Positions 35,290 through 48,329 of a stretch of DNA of 64,000 nt are shown here, piece after piece. The first letter of the stretch is position 1. Every line of letters starts with the position of its first letter. The translations under genes and the position numbers were made by a program. Source of the stretch: Dasyornis broadbenti (Eukaryota > Chordata > Aves > Passeriformes > Dasyornithidae). Below the pieces are notes generated by a model. That model was not told the origin of the DNA. It did not search any database and was given only the letters and a program-made list of their open reading frames with translations. The stretch is from the NCBI GenBank assembly GCA_013397935.1, contig VZRN01004657.1, forward strand, positions 1,430,908 through 1,494,907, written 5' to 3'.

Positions 35290-37870
35290 TACTAGAGATA
35301 TGATATAAAGTAGGATGCAGAGAAAGTGAATTACTTTAAATTTTAGGCAAACTAGGTATGTTTTGAAGACAAATGAAACACCAGTGTGGTCTAATACAAA
35401 AGAATAAAATCCTAGTGTGTTATATTGTAACAGAAGAAGTTAGGCTGCTCACTAAAGAGTGAATGATATGGTGCCTTTGAGCTTGAAACAACATTTGCTA
35501 ATGTTCTTTTTAAATTTGCTCTTGCATTAGGGAGAAAAAAAAGGAAGAGTAAATAACAAAAAAGTAGTACTCAAAGGTAGGACACTCCTTCATCTCCTTC
35601 CCTTACTTTTTAAAATGAAATGTGGTGTGGATGGAAGAACTCTTGATCCATCTTCATGACCATATTGTAAATCACTAGCAATAACATAATAATTTATATT
35701 GCAGAATAAAAGAGAGGAAACAGTGTGTTGGAAGAAAAGTAATACTGACGATACCCTTAAGTAAAGTTCTCTTTAAAAAAACCTTATTTTAATCTGTGGA
35801 GCATCATGGTTCTTTGTGTTAGATCAGACATGTTATTTGTGTTTGGCAGTGATGCTAAAGTTCTGCAGGATAAATGTCACTCAAGACTTGGAGCTGTAAA
35901 TAGCCTCCCAGTTATATTTCTGATGAGTACTCTTGTGACTGTGCGTTAGTTTTGGGTTGCACATGACTCTGTTTTTCTGCTTTGAATCAGGACAGAAGCT
36001 CAAAGGTGATGGGGTGAAGTTTGGGAATTGGATCTGCCAGCACCAGGACTCTATGTAATGGAGAAGCTCTGTTAGCCTGAAAGGATGAAGAATACTATGT
36101 GGCCTGAAAACTTAGTGGAAAACTCTGAAAGCAATGTCAGGATTGAAAAATACAAACATGATTTTAAGGGCCTTTGCTGGAGGAAATAAATTTTTGACCC
36201 AATAGATTTGAGAGAATTTAATAAATGCTGCTGAGTCGAGATAATTTTATTTTTCATGGTAATTCCTGAGATGGATGGTGCCTATCTTGGCTCTCAACCT
36301 AGACTAAATTTGTAATACTTCCAACTAGGAAAGCTTTTGGTCTACCACCTGGGCAAATTTTGCATGAAATCTGTGAGAAAAGATGCAGTGAACACCAAAT
36401 GCTTTTTCTAGAGTCATCTTATGGGATTGAGTCACACTTAAAGGTTATTTCTTTCTTAGCCGTGTATCTCTAGAGGACTGTGAGTTAAAGTCATTTCTTC
36501 TTTAGAATCCTGATCCACATAGTCTTCAGTTGGAAAAGTCAATACTAGGTTTAGAAATTACTTCTGAAATACTGCAAAAATTGTTTCAATGAGCTAAATT
36601 TTGTTATTTTTGGGGTTTCAGTTACTGTGTGCAGCTCATGCATATTGATGTATAGAAAGAAAAAAAATCAAGTGATCTCTTTACAAGTGATAAATTAATA
36701 CCTACATGGGAAGTATAACAGATGAAAACTATGAAACACAGCATTGAATCACAGTTAAACAACAGCTGTATGAACTCAGAGTCAAAATAAGTTCTAATAT
36801 CATACTTAGAATGAGGAAACCTAAAGCTTTTTAACCACTTGCCTAGGCAGCTGAGATATAAGCCACAGAGAGGCTTATAATGCTCAAGGAGACATTCCCA
36901 TTTTCCAACTTTAGACTCCTCCCAAGGTTTTCCCTCCCTTTGAGTTTTGGAAGTTGTGACTTTTGAATTGATGAAGTTTCTTAGCAGAAAGAATTGCCAG
37001 AAAAACTCACCCCCCTGTGAAGTGGCATTTAAATAGTGTTGGGAGAGCATTTTTTTTTCTTTTTAATACAGTTCTGCATTTGGAATATTTTGATCCAATA
37101 TATGTCTATTTTAAGCAAGTCTCAATTTGGTCAACTGGAAGTGTGTGTGGGAAACTGAGAGTAGCATACTTCTGTCTCCTAGAGTCACAGTGATTGTTGG
37201 CTGACTAGACTGTGCTTTTTCCAGCAACATTGTATTTCCTTAGCACTTGGTGGGGAGAATTTTCATATGTTATATTAAATCACAGTGATGAGATTTAAAG
37301 CAAAGTATCTAATGCAAAGGTCACATTTTTGGTACAGTGGTGGGTCTTAGGGAGGCTTGTATTTTAGACACATGAAGAAAAATCAAATTGCAGGAACTGG
37401 TCAGCTTGGATCATTATGATATAGCAACTTCAGTAGATCTCTCCTGCCATATTTAAAAGGAGTGCACAGCATACTCTGAAGAACTGAAAAGTACTTAAAT
37501 ATATATTTAGTGGGCCAGAACAGGGCATGTGTTGTGTTTTTCTTCCAGGCAACTAAGCCACGGGTATGCAGACTCTGGTATATAGTGTGTGGTTTTCTTT
37601 TTTGGGTGAGTTCACATAATTTTCGCTAGTTAGTTGAGTTAGTGGTAGAGGCACCTTCTGCTTCAAAATCAGAAAGTTGTGATATTTTTTGTTTCTTGAG
37701 CTCCCAAATGAATTGGCATTTGGAAACTAATTTCAGCTTTATGTAAAAATATGTAGTGTGCCAAAATAAGCTTTCGATCAAACAAGGTACATCATTCAGT
37801 CTGAAACTAAATACAGCCATGGTCTGCATTTGACTTTTTCCTTTGGGGAAAATGAAAAAAAAAAAAAGCC
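35290..37870. other. Unique AT-rich DNA, nothing recognised
   Basis: No repeat or RNA recognised. A 142-codon minus-strand open frame (37050-36622) is the longest here. It shows no domain I know and no clear splice or start context, so I treat it as chance. Confidence 0.55.
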
Positions 37871-38310
37871 CTCACCTCAGACCCTGGAAAGGTGATGGAA
37901 TTGCTTTCACTGTGGATAGCTCATCCTGGAGGCCATCACCAAGCATGTGGAAGACAAGAAGGTGATCAGGAGTAGTCAGCATGGATTTGTTAAAGCAATC
38001 TGATTGCCTTCTATGGTGGTACCACTGATAGATGAGGGGGAGAGCAGTGGATCTTGCCTACCTAGACTTCAGCAAGGCTTTTGGCACTGTCTCCCATGAT
38101 ACCCTCATGAACAAATTCAGGAATTGTGGGCTGGACTAGTGGGCAGTGAGGTGGATTGATAAATCACTGCATAGTAGAGCTCAGAGAGTAATTAATGATC
38201 AGTGGCACATGGTCTAGTTGGAAGCCTGTCACTAGTGGTGGCCTTCAAAAGGTTGAAGCTTAGTCCAATATTGTGACATCTTTCAAGAGGATGTAACAGC
38301 GTTGGATGCC
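37870..38310 (+). mobile_element. CR1 LINE RT fragment, plus strand
   Basis: After a run of A residues the sequence reads in broken frames as CR1 RT. It includes VEDKKVIRSSQHGFVK-like phrases near 37950-37995 and then DLAYLDFSKAFGTVSHD at about 38051-38101, where CR1 normally has KAFDTVSHD; the conserved aspartate is now glycine. It continues with a recognisable FRNCGLD..VGSEVDW-like block and breaks up near 38310, before the palm FADD region and without a 3' end. It is inactive and truncated at both sides. Confidence 0.9.
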
Positions 38311-38314
38311 AATG

Positions 38315-41300
38315 GATCTGGTTATTCTAAATGAGGTGGCAGGAAATTATTCTGGTTTTGTGCATGAAAATAAGCTAGTCAGATTAAAACAATTACGTTT
38401 GTAAGATTTTGAAGAGCTATTATAAAGATAATTTTATGTAGCCATTTATGTGTAAAGTTTTGTAAATTGTCTTTAATCTCTTGTCTACTCACTTTGATGA
38501 GTATATGTACAATATGGAAGCAATAATAATTGGATATTGAAAAATCCAGCTACTATAACATACTTTTAAAATATCGGAAATGTTTGTGGTACTAGAATTC
38601 TCTTCTGACATCCTTGAGATGGTAATAGTAATTACTGGAAAACTGAGCAACTGAATGTGCTGTGCCTAACTTTACTCTGACTGATTGTTACTGGTTTGCA
38701 TCTGTGCACTTGAGAACTGAGTTATACGATTACTTCTATGAAGCAACTCCCATGTTCTGATAACTGACTCTGCTTTGGCAGGAAGAGAAAGAGTGCTTAC
38801 CACAGGTAGGATTAGTAAAACCTCAGGATTATACAGAGAGAGATGGAATCAGGTACATTGTAGAAGTTTTAGCTTGATTGTAGTACTATTAGGTTTCAAG
38901 CTTACTTTCAGCTCTTAAAAGCTTGTGGGCTTTCCCCAGTCAGCCGCAGCCTCTCTTGCTCTTAGCTGGAATGATCTATGCTCACTGGTCTTGTAATCAA
39001 TTGAAAATCCAGTGCAATCTGGGATGTAGAATTATCACTTAAATAATCTCAGTATATTCAGGAAAGGCATCGAGGAAAGATCTTTAATACTTCATGGATC
39101 TTCGAGCAAAGCACAGTATTAATTGTGTGAATTATCCATGTAGCACTTTTAAATGCAGATGTTCTATAAAAGTTGGCCGCTTTTACTATCGAAGACAACT
39201 TTAAAAATTACTGCTTTACCGTCAGTCTTTGGGAAACCAGATCCTACTGTTTTCTGTAGGCTTTTGTGAAGTTATGCTGTAGTTTCCAGAGAATATGCAC
39301 CTTAAAACACAAGGTTGGTCAAGTTATATTGGAAATTGGAAGAAACTGTACTTTAATACAAAAGTTTGAGTTAGCATATGCTGTTCCCTCCTGTTTAAAC
39401 CATGCCACAGGTGTACTAAATGAAGAACATGGAGTATAGCAATCAGAACACAAATTGAATATTTTAACTGCAATATTTAGCTTTGATATCATGACATGGG
39501 TTAATAAGAGGTCAGTATTTTGAAATACTTAGACCTGATTAGAGCAAACCTAAAGTATGGAAAAAATAAGCAGTCAGGTAGTCATGTGATTTTTGGTATC
39601 TTGTCAAACCACAATAGCTCTTCAGGTGTAATTCCAGAATGTTGGTTTCTGATTGTTTTTTTATTTTTCAGTTGTGAATTTTATGCTGGACTTGTTTATA
39701 TGCAGCATAAAACTGTGGTATATTCTTCTTTGTTACAATAACAGCTTTTTATAGAAACAACCAGAATCTCTACACATGTTGCAGAGATTTTTTTTTCTGG
39801 TGATCTCTACCCAGGAGAAACAAAACAGTGTTTTTATTTTTAGATCTGTGGCCTTCTACACTTTCTCAAGGCTTGTCTGACAACAGACACTTCACAGCTA
39901 TTTGGTTTTTTCTCAGAGACCTCAATACCAAACATCAACTCTCCTACATTCAGCAAATAAAACTAAGGTCCAGACTCTCTGTGGAATGGACTTAGGTGCT
40001 GAAGGCTGAGATGTGAAATCTCACCTATGCTTCTAGGTCAGCAAAATATCATAACTGGCTGATGTCCAGTGCTTTATTACTGTTCAATTCTGAAGACACT
40101 TACATTGGCAGACTTTAGCAGCTGTCATTCATATTTGAGGCTGTTTGGATTTAATGGTGTGTTCTAATGCTGCAAATTTTGCATTAGTTTTAAAACCTGT
40201 CACAGTAAGGTTTCAGGCATACTTCTCTCTTAGGCGTTAGCATATTGAGGCAGGGAGAGGGTAGGGATATTTTAGACGTTGCAGTTTTTATTTTATTTTT
40301 CTTGAGCTCTTTGCCCTTTTGATGAATTGTGCAGTGAATTTAAGAGGGTAATTTGGGAAAACTGCTTTATGATGGCAGTAGCCAAAAAGTGTCTGTTTTA
40401 TGGTCAGTATCGTTGTTAATTTTTTTTATTATTGGGATTCTGAAAGCGTCTTTTTGGAAACCTGGGACTAAAGTCTGATATGAAAACAATAACCCCCAAG
40501 TATGTCCCTTGTCTTTCTGAGTATGTTATTAGTTGGCATGAACCTCTACACAGTTATGGTGTCCAAGGGTAAGTGGTCACTGAGATCAAAGGTTTCAGTT
40601 TCTGGCATGGAAATACAAGTCCTGAAGTGTGGAAAGAGGGAGAAAAAAGGTAGGAAACAGTGTAACAGTCTCCTGCAAGGTATGAGACAGAAGATTTTTG
40701 GGAAGTTTTTCCAGTAGGGTAAGGTACAGAAGGAAGTATTTGAAGTAACAGGATGACTGTGCAAGTTCAGCATGGCGTGGGCTTTTAAACCTGGCCTTTG
40801 ATACCATTCATCAAGGCTTGCAGGAGTTACATTTGATTGTAACATACTTGTTTTTCTTTCAAAACTCAATTTTGTTGCTCTTCGAGCAGTGTGTTTCTCT
40901 GTCCCTTGCTACCTAGATTATAGTTATCAATATTTTAAAAATATTGATATCTGAAACTTTCCTGAAGATTGTGAAATGTGCACTTTTGGGTTTCTATATT
41001 TACAGTTATTCCTGTTGGTACTTAAGCAATTAGTCTTGTGTTTTGTTGGGAAAACTTAACATTTCTCATTTGAGTCTCTTCCATGGTGCATTTTAAGAAG
41101 TTCTTAATAACTGGCTCTATCAACCAGGTACCGTTTTTTAGATAAGCAGAATATAAAGCAATGACATTTTAAGTGGCAGTCTACAGCTGTGTCTTGTGAC
41201 CTTTGTGACTTTTAATTGCTTTGATGATATTAGAAGAGTGATATGTGTATATCCGAAGAGCAGGAGGAACTGGTGTAAAAAAAGAGAACACTGAATTTTG

Positions 41301-44300
41301 TTCATTATGCTTGAAGGCAAAACTGAGTAACAACAATAAGTGAAAAGTAGCAAATTTGAGTTGTTATGAAATTATAAGTGTAATAACACTAACTCAGGGA
41401 GAAGGATCAAATGAAAGCAGTTTCCTCTAGGTGAATAGCAATTTCCTGGATGTGATTTCTTGATTTTATTCTGAAATATTGAAAACTATTTCATTAAATG
41501 AGAAAAAACATGTTTTTGCTCAGTTGAGTTTTGAACTGCTGTGTGATTTTTTGACCTTGAAGCCTCATGCCTGCAGAGAATAAATCCCTTGTTAACATGT
41601 CTTGCACTGCACTTACTGGATGACATTGGATATCCCCAAATAGTGCAGGGCTTCTGCCAGGAGAAGACCATGAAGTTTATCCAAAAAACACAGATCCAAA
41701 ACAGGCTGTTTTCCAAAAGTCTGTGACATTTTCGGATAAAAAACAGGAAACTCACATAGGCCAAAATTATTCTCATCTTGAAAACTGTAGGCACTTTTAA
41801 CAAGCAGAGACACTTCAAATTGGAAAAATAGTATATTTTGTGTTTTACGAAGTAACATTTGCCTGGATGTTAAAGTACAAATATTTCCAGTGTGATTTCA
41901 TAATCACAGTAGTGCAACACAGTGCATAGCTACTACTATTAATTTCATTTGATCAGATTTTTTATTTTTTAATTTTACCATGGAATGGAGTTTAGAAATG
42001 TGGCTTTTTCTATCACATTTTATTTTAGTACATGCTAGAGAGTGAGAGATTAAAGCACACAAACTTTAAGTCTAGCTGAGGACATTGGCAAATTACTATA
42101 TAGTAAAGGCAGCTGGAAAATGAATTTTTCATTCAACTCAAGAAAATAAAAAGCTAAACCTTAATTATAATGTTGCCTGCGGCTGTATTTGTATCAACAC
42201 TTTTGCTGCAGCTATGCCTATGGCATTTTTCACAGAGCAGCATGTCAGTGACTTCTATCCAATGACAAATTGTCTTGTTTCACTCTTACAGAGATACTTC
42301 TCTAGAAATAAAGATGTTAATTTTATTAGGCATTTTCTTGCTTAGAATAATTTCCCTTTTATTGTAATTAGTCATTACTTTCATCAAGGGATTGCTTTGA
42401 ATTTTAAGAAGTGTTAGTGGCATTTGTTAAAAATTCTATTACTAAAAGTTTTGTGAATGCCTGAACCATTTATTATAAATGTGGAAAATTGCATCATTTT
42501 TATAAATTATAAACCATGCTACTAATAGGTCCCGTTGTTTGATTTAATTGATTTACATGAATAATATTTTTTCAGCAATTTTTTTTTTTTACTAGGTAGA
42601 AACTAATTCAGCATTTCTGCTTTTGAAAAGGAAAAATGCAAATTGATGGGACTGAAGACTTACCAAAATTAATTCTTTTCCAGAATCTTAAGGTTGCCTG
42701 TTGGTCTCTCTATTTTGATTTTCAGTTGTCCCATGAATTAAATGATTCTCTAGAAGAGCAATCTTTTCTTAAAGAGCAATAAGATTTTTTTTTTCCCATT
42801 CTTTTTAAAATGTCTCTCATTTGTCAGCCTTTCCTCCGTTTTTGTTTTAAACCCCGGGATTGGTCCAGCACCTGGGGTGCTTGAATTGGCTCTCTAAAAT
42901 TTGGTGAGATGTCTTTTGGGACTGGGAGTGTGAGAGGGTGTTATCTGAATAGTAGTCACACTTATTTGATTGGATGCATACATGATGTTTTTGTGGTTCC
43001 ACTATGTATATTTGGAACAGATATTTGGGTTTTGCAAACTCTGACAGTTTCATTTTCAAGAATCTTACACACATCTGAGCTTCTTTCATTCATCTGAGAT
43101 GTGAGCATCTTTTTCTGCTGCAAGAGTAGTATTTTCCTTTCCCTTTAATCCTTCTATGTCTGTTAAGTGCAGTCCTTGTGTCTTTAGAGTTATTCCACTT
43201 TAAATTATTTCAAGAGAACCTGGTGTCTCTTGTGTTTTCTAGATTAATAAGGATAAAGATGTCACATGTTTTGATTGATGTTAGTATAGTAACTATTATA
43301 TGTTGTTTCTCAGTTGGGGTTTTCTGGTTTTTTTAAATTTCTTTTGAATGCTCCCTGAGTGGGTTAAAGGATCTGATTATTTTAGCCGAATTAGAAAATA
43401 ATTTAATTTTTATGATGTTTTAAAATTGTGCAATACTGTCTCTTGAATATTAGTGGCTTAATTCCTATTTGGCTAACTCCCCAGTAAGGGAAAGATTTTA
43501 CAGAAAAATATGTGAAAACATTGATAAGTATAACTCAGTAATCCCCTTATCTAATCTTGCTGCTACTTAAGTATGACATAGAGTTCCCTTCTGACACAAT
43601 TGTATAATTGCTACTTTTTGAGCAATCCTTTCTGAGGATTTAGATCAGCGCAAAACTGTGTTTCTTGCAGAGCAATAAAATACGTGTCAAAATGTAATGA
43701 CATTCCAATTCCATTCAAATACCTTGGTATATGAGTTTTTCTGTACTGCAGACTTCAGGACAGTAAAGAGCTCCATGAAGTAGCTAGGATAACAGAGGTA
43801 CAGGAGGCATGAGAGCATGGAGTTTGTATGCAGTAATGTAGCCTGCATCACTTGAGTTTTGGTAAGTTTTTGGAAGGTATCGCATAGTGTACTGTAATTG
43901 TAAGCCAAAAATAGACTGTGATGTTTGGGGCTGGTGCAGTATAAAAGCAGGTTTATAGTAAAGTAGGGTCAGAACCTGAGCCATTGAGAAAAAATAGGAT
44001 AACTATTTACGTTCTTTACTTCATGAGGTATAGTAATTAACTCCTGTCACCTTCTTTCACAATCAATTTCTGTACAAGGGGAAGGATCTGACATGCTTCT
44101 TCTTTCCCCTTTGTTGCCAGCACTAGTGAAAGGTGTAGGAGACTGCTTTACAATCACTTGTTGTGTAATTATGCTGGTCCATCTATAATGAAGGCATGAA
44201 AATCAATGTGTTCACATCTGGCTTAATAACAGTCCTGGTAAATCTTATGAACTATCACGTGATTCCCTCAAATCTTCCTTTTGCTGCAGGGCATGTAGTT

Positions 44301-46750
44301 GCAGTTGCAGAGACATCCACAGCCGTGTCTCTACTACTGTGTTAAATCCAGGGCAAGATTAGACTTCTTTAGCTTACTACAGGGAATAAGAAGTTTTAAT
44401 CTTGGTAACAAGTTCCTGAGGTTTAATTTTATTGTTCAGAGCACAAGCATAATGTTTAAGTTATCTTTAATCACTTAAGTCCTTTTGTCCTCTAGAAGAT
44501 GCTGATACTGGTGTTCTCTAAACTTTGCTAAGTTTGTTCTCAAAAGCACCATGTTGGAAGGGGGGTATTGCATCATGCAAGTATTTTCTTTTCCATCAAT
44601 TGGCCAAAGTGAGGCATGTTTTAGTAGCAGTTTGTGTTTCCTTTTTCCTTGAACAATTTTTAGAAAGCTTTTTCTCAGTGAACTCATCTGTCACTTCCTA
44701 AAGCCTCAGTTCAATGTAATGTTTTTTGGTAGCCAAAGACTTCAGAGAAGCCTTACTGTTAAAAACTGACAGTCTGATCTATTTCTTATTCCCTTAAAAA
44801 ATGCTTATCAGGGACTGGAGCTTCTGCATCTGAAACTGATGATTAGGTCCATCAGTTCTGTATTTGCTTCCAGAATTTGAAGTTTAAAACTGCACGCTAT
44901 GAGTGTCTTCTTCAGTGCATTTTACTGGCTGCCTGGAATTTAATCATTTTAAGTACGTACTATCAGTACAGCCCAACAGTATTTTCTGCATTGATTCTGT
45001 AACAATTGGCTCTTAGAGCTTTAGTCATGATTGTATAAACAATATAATATTAAACATGATTAATTGGAAGTTTCAGATCAGTTTCACAGAACATGAACTT
45101 TTCTATGACACATTTCTCTGCCGATTATCTAAGACGTCTGTATTTATTCCAAATGTGTTGCACTCGGAAGGGAAAAACATTTGATAACATTACTTTGTCC
45201 TCTTTTGGGTCTAAATCCCCAAATAAAGGAAATAAGGACCATTTTCTTTCAGGATAAAAATAAACTTTCTGAAAGCATCCTAACTTTTTATTGCTGATGC
45301 CTTTACTATTATTTTATGGTAGTCAGTCTCGTTTTCCATCCAGGAACCAATGTCGTTACATTTCCCCTGAGACCACACAATCTGTTCATAGGCATGTTTA
45401 GACTGGGAATAATGTGCCTTTTCAAGTAACAGTGTTTTTGGGCTGTGTTCCCTCACACGTCATCACAAATATGTCTCTATTAGCAACAGCAGTTCTGTGG
45501 TGGTAGAAGGAGGTAGGTAGAAGGAGATCTACTGCTACAGTCACCCATCTACACTTAATGACCACACAGTGACACATTTTACTTATTCAAGAAGTTACCT
45601 TGTGCTGTAAAGAGTCAGTTACGAGTCCTGAGAATAAGTACAAAATCAGGATCCTGAAACAAGCAGAGCTAGAGATGTGAAGAGAAAAAAAAGAGATTTG
45701 TGGCTTTGAAGGTGTGTTTAAGGAGAGAGGAATTGATGGGAAAAGAGGTGGCAGCTAGGTAACACGTAACATGAAAAGCAAGACCAGAAAAGCCTTTTCT
45801 TGAAGCATAAAATGGTGAACAATATTGTTCAGCCCTTTCAAGCAAATCCATTAATCTGTTTCTACTTGGTCATTTAAACTTGTATGGACTTTAGAGGTAG
45901 AACATACTTCAAAATAAATTAGATAGTTTCTTGTTTTGTAGCTTTGTCTTTCTCTAATTCACTGTGTGAAAAAATACATATGTGTATACTTTCATGGATA
46001 GGGCAAGTGTGAAGTAGATGCTAGTGTTGTATTATTTATGATATTAGATTTGATACCTTTTGTATCCTTCATGAGATGTAATGCAGTCTGTAAGATGCTA
46101 ATTTGTTATTTGGAGCAGAGATAGTGAGAGTCATAATTTTTCCCCTGGAGCCAAAATTATTCTATTTTTTTTATATATATATGATAAATCTAAGGAATTT
46201 TGTCCTGTTCAGTACATTACCTTGATGCAAATTTTTTTGTTCAAATTACTTTTAAATTGTTTGCCTGTGTAAGTGATTTTAACAAACAGCTTTTGAAGCC
46301 ACTAAGTTGATCATGTCTCTGTAGACTTAGCATGAAAAGGAGTTCATAACAGCTGTGTAAGGGTGCCCTTCTTAGCAATCTCCTATGGACTCTTCAATTG
46401 TTAAGGGAAGGAAGACCAGGGGGGTTTGAAGGGGACTATTTCACTGTTATAAACATACAGCACTTCAGAGTATTCTTGTGTTTGACATGGATGTTTGGCA
46501 TTATAGACCTTGTTAGTATTTTTAGTGTACCTCTTTGTGGCACAGCATCTGTTTTGTGGAAAAGTATTGGAAGGTAAATGTATTTTTACAGCTTCTCTTA
46601 CTGAAAAGGCTAAAGAACCATTACTTTTGTTATTTCTTTAGTAACTTGTGTTGCTAAAAAGGCCATGAATTCATTCTAGAGAAACTGTTGGCAAAGTTAA
46701 GGATAAAATACACGTGGGTAACTGTGGCATGATGTAAAATCTTCATATTA
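38315..46750. other. Long unique AT-rich stretch, no recognised gene
   Basis: About 8.4 kb with no CR1. It contains a 25-base palindrome at 40925-40949 and several short minus-strand open frames with splice-like edges, for example 41784-41617 (ending CA|GTAAGTG) and 43945-43728 (ending AAG|GTATTTG). None could be tied to a known protein. Confidence 0.55.
40925..40949. repeat. Perfect 25-base AT-rich palindrome
   Basis: TATCAATATTTT, one A, then AAAATATTGATA: two perfect 12-base arms around a single base. The AT content makes such structures commoner than in balanced DNA. Confidence 0.6.
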
Positions 46751-46755
46751 CTGTC

Positions 46756-46787
46756 GCCATGGCACTTAGTCATAGAGGTGCCATGGC
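46756..46787. repeat. 10-bp inverted repeat at a CR1 3' boundary
   Basis: GCCATGGCAC (46756-46765) and GTGCCATGGC (46778-46787) are perfect reverse complements around a 12-base loop. The loop holds the CATAGA that would be the end of a CR1 tail on the minus strand, so the stem spans the presumed insertion junction. Confidence 0.5.
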
Positions 46788-48325
46788 AATAGCAATATGG
46801 TCTGGGTTGGAAAAAACCTTAAAAATCTTCTAATTCCAAGCCCACTGTCATGGGCAGGGATGCCATTCACTGGGTCAGGCTGCTCAGAGCCACATCCAAC
46901 CTGGCCTTGAACAGTGCCAGGGATGGGGCATCCACAGCTTCTCCAGGCAACCTGTTCCAGTGCCTCATCACCCTCACAGCAAGGGATTTCTTCCTAATAC
47001 CTAATCTAAATCTCTCCCTCTTTAGTTAAAACCATTCCCTTTGTCCTGTCACTCTGCCTGTGTAAAAAGTTGCTGTCCCTTTTTTTTTTTTTTTATAAAC
47101 TCCCTTTAAATACTGGAAGAACCTTCCCATTAGGTCTCCCTTGAGTCTTCTCTTCACCAGGCTGAACCACCACACCTGCCTCAGCCTGTGTTTGTAAGAG
47201 AGATGTTCCAGCCCTGTGATCGCCTTCACAGCCTCCTCTGGACCCCATCTAAGAGGTCCATGTCTTTCTTGTGCTGGAGGCCCCTGTGGGCAGAGTAGAG
47301 GGAAAAAATCACCTCCCTAGGCTGCAAGCACACACTATTGGCTCATCTCCAGGTTTTCATCCAGAAGAAACTCAAGTCGTTATCCACTGGATTTCTCTCA
47401 GTTCTACATCTGGTCTGTGCTTGTGTCTCTGATTGCCCTGAACCAGGTGGAGAACATTGAACTCAGATTTGTTGAAATTCATGAGGTTGTCATGGGCCCA
47501 TTTCTCAAGTTTTTCCAGATCCCTCTTTACGTCATTCTGTTGTGTCAACAACACGACTCAGCTTCAAGTCATCTGCAAATCTGTTGAGGGTGCACTTGAT
47601 CCCACTGTCTGTGCGTGGTGTGAGCACCAGTCCCAAGAGAGAGCCCTGAGGGACATCACTTGCCACTGACCTGCATCTGGACACAGAGCCTTAGACCACA
47701 GCTGTCTGGCTGTGTCCATCCAGCCAAAAGCCTGTCCCCAAAATACACTCATTTACTCAGAGTATATACTCTCCTTGGCCTCTCTTTTCTGATTGATATA
47801 CTGAAAGGATCCTTACTTATTATTCTTCACATCTGTTGCCAAGTCCCATTATATCTGTGCCTTAGCTTTTGTTATCTGATACATCCCTATGCATCTGAAC
47901 CGTATCCCTGTACCTTTCCAGGCCACATGTACTTGCTTCTACTGGCTTTGTATTTCTTTCTTATTCCTCAGTTTGAGGAGCAGATCCTTGATATTCAAAT
48001 TTTGCACGTTTCCAGTTTGCCTTGCTTGATTTCCTAAACATCAGGATGGAGGGCTCTTGTGCTCTAGGAATGGTGTCCTTAAAGAGCTGCCAGGTCTGAT
48101 CAGCTACTTTGTCCATAAGGACAATTTTCCAGGGGATCTCATACACTAACTTTTTGAGCAGCTGGAATTCTACTCTTCCAAAGGTCAGGGTCTTGATTTT
48201 GCTCTTTGCTGGGCCTGTGTTCCTCAAGATCATGAGCTCAGCAAGGGTGTGGTCACTACAGCCCAGATTGCTCCAGCCTTAAGCCCTCTAATGAGCTCAT
48301 CACATCTGAAGAAGTCGAGAAAACA
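46768..48325 (-). mobile_element. Long CR1 LINE, minus strand, with internal deletion
   Basis: Read on minus from 48325, it contains endonuclease C-terminal and linker phrases near 48233-48060: FQLLKKLVYEIPWK and ADQTWQLFKDTI, where CR1 has FGLFRDLLGRVPWD and AQESWLIFKDHL. At about 47950-47765 the linker reads KAKAQ and DLATDVKNNK, then FQYIN (CR1: ARDVKDNKKGFYRYIS). At about 47750 it jumps to a C-terminal RT region (WMDTARQLWSKALCPDAG) and then to NLMNFNKSEFNVLHL (CR1: LMKFNKAKCKVLHLG) at 47480-47440. The 3' region follows, with GGTCTGGGTTGG and the CR1 AACAGTGCCAGGGATGGGGC phrase, ending near 46768. Most of the RT, including the palm, is missing, so the copy is inactive. A run of 16 T's at 47080-47095 interrupts it. 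Confidence 0.92.
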
Positions 48326-48329
48326 GAAA

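Noticed and set aside
36622..37050. 142-codon minus-strand open frame
   Set aside because: No domain, no start or splice context; roughly one frame this long may occur by chance in 64 kb.
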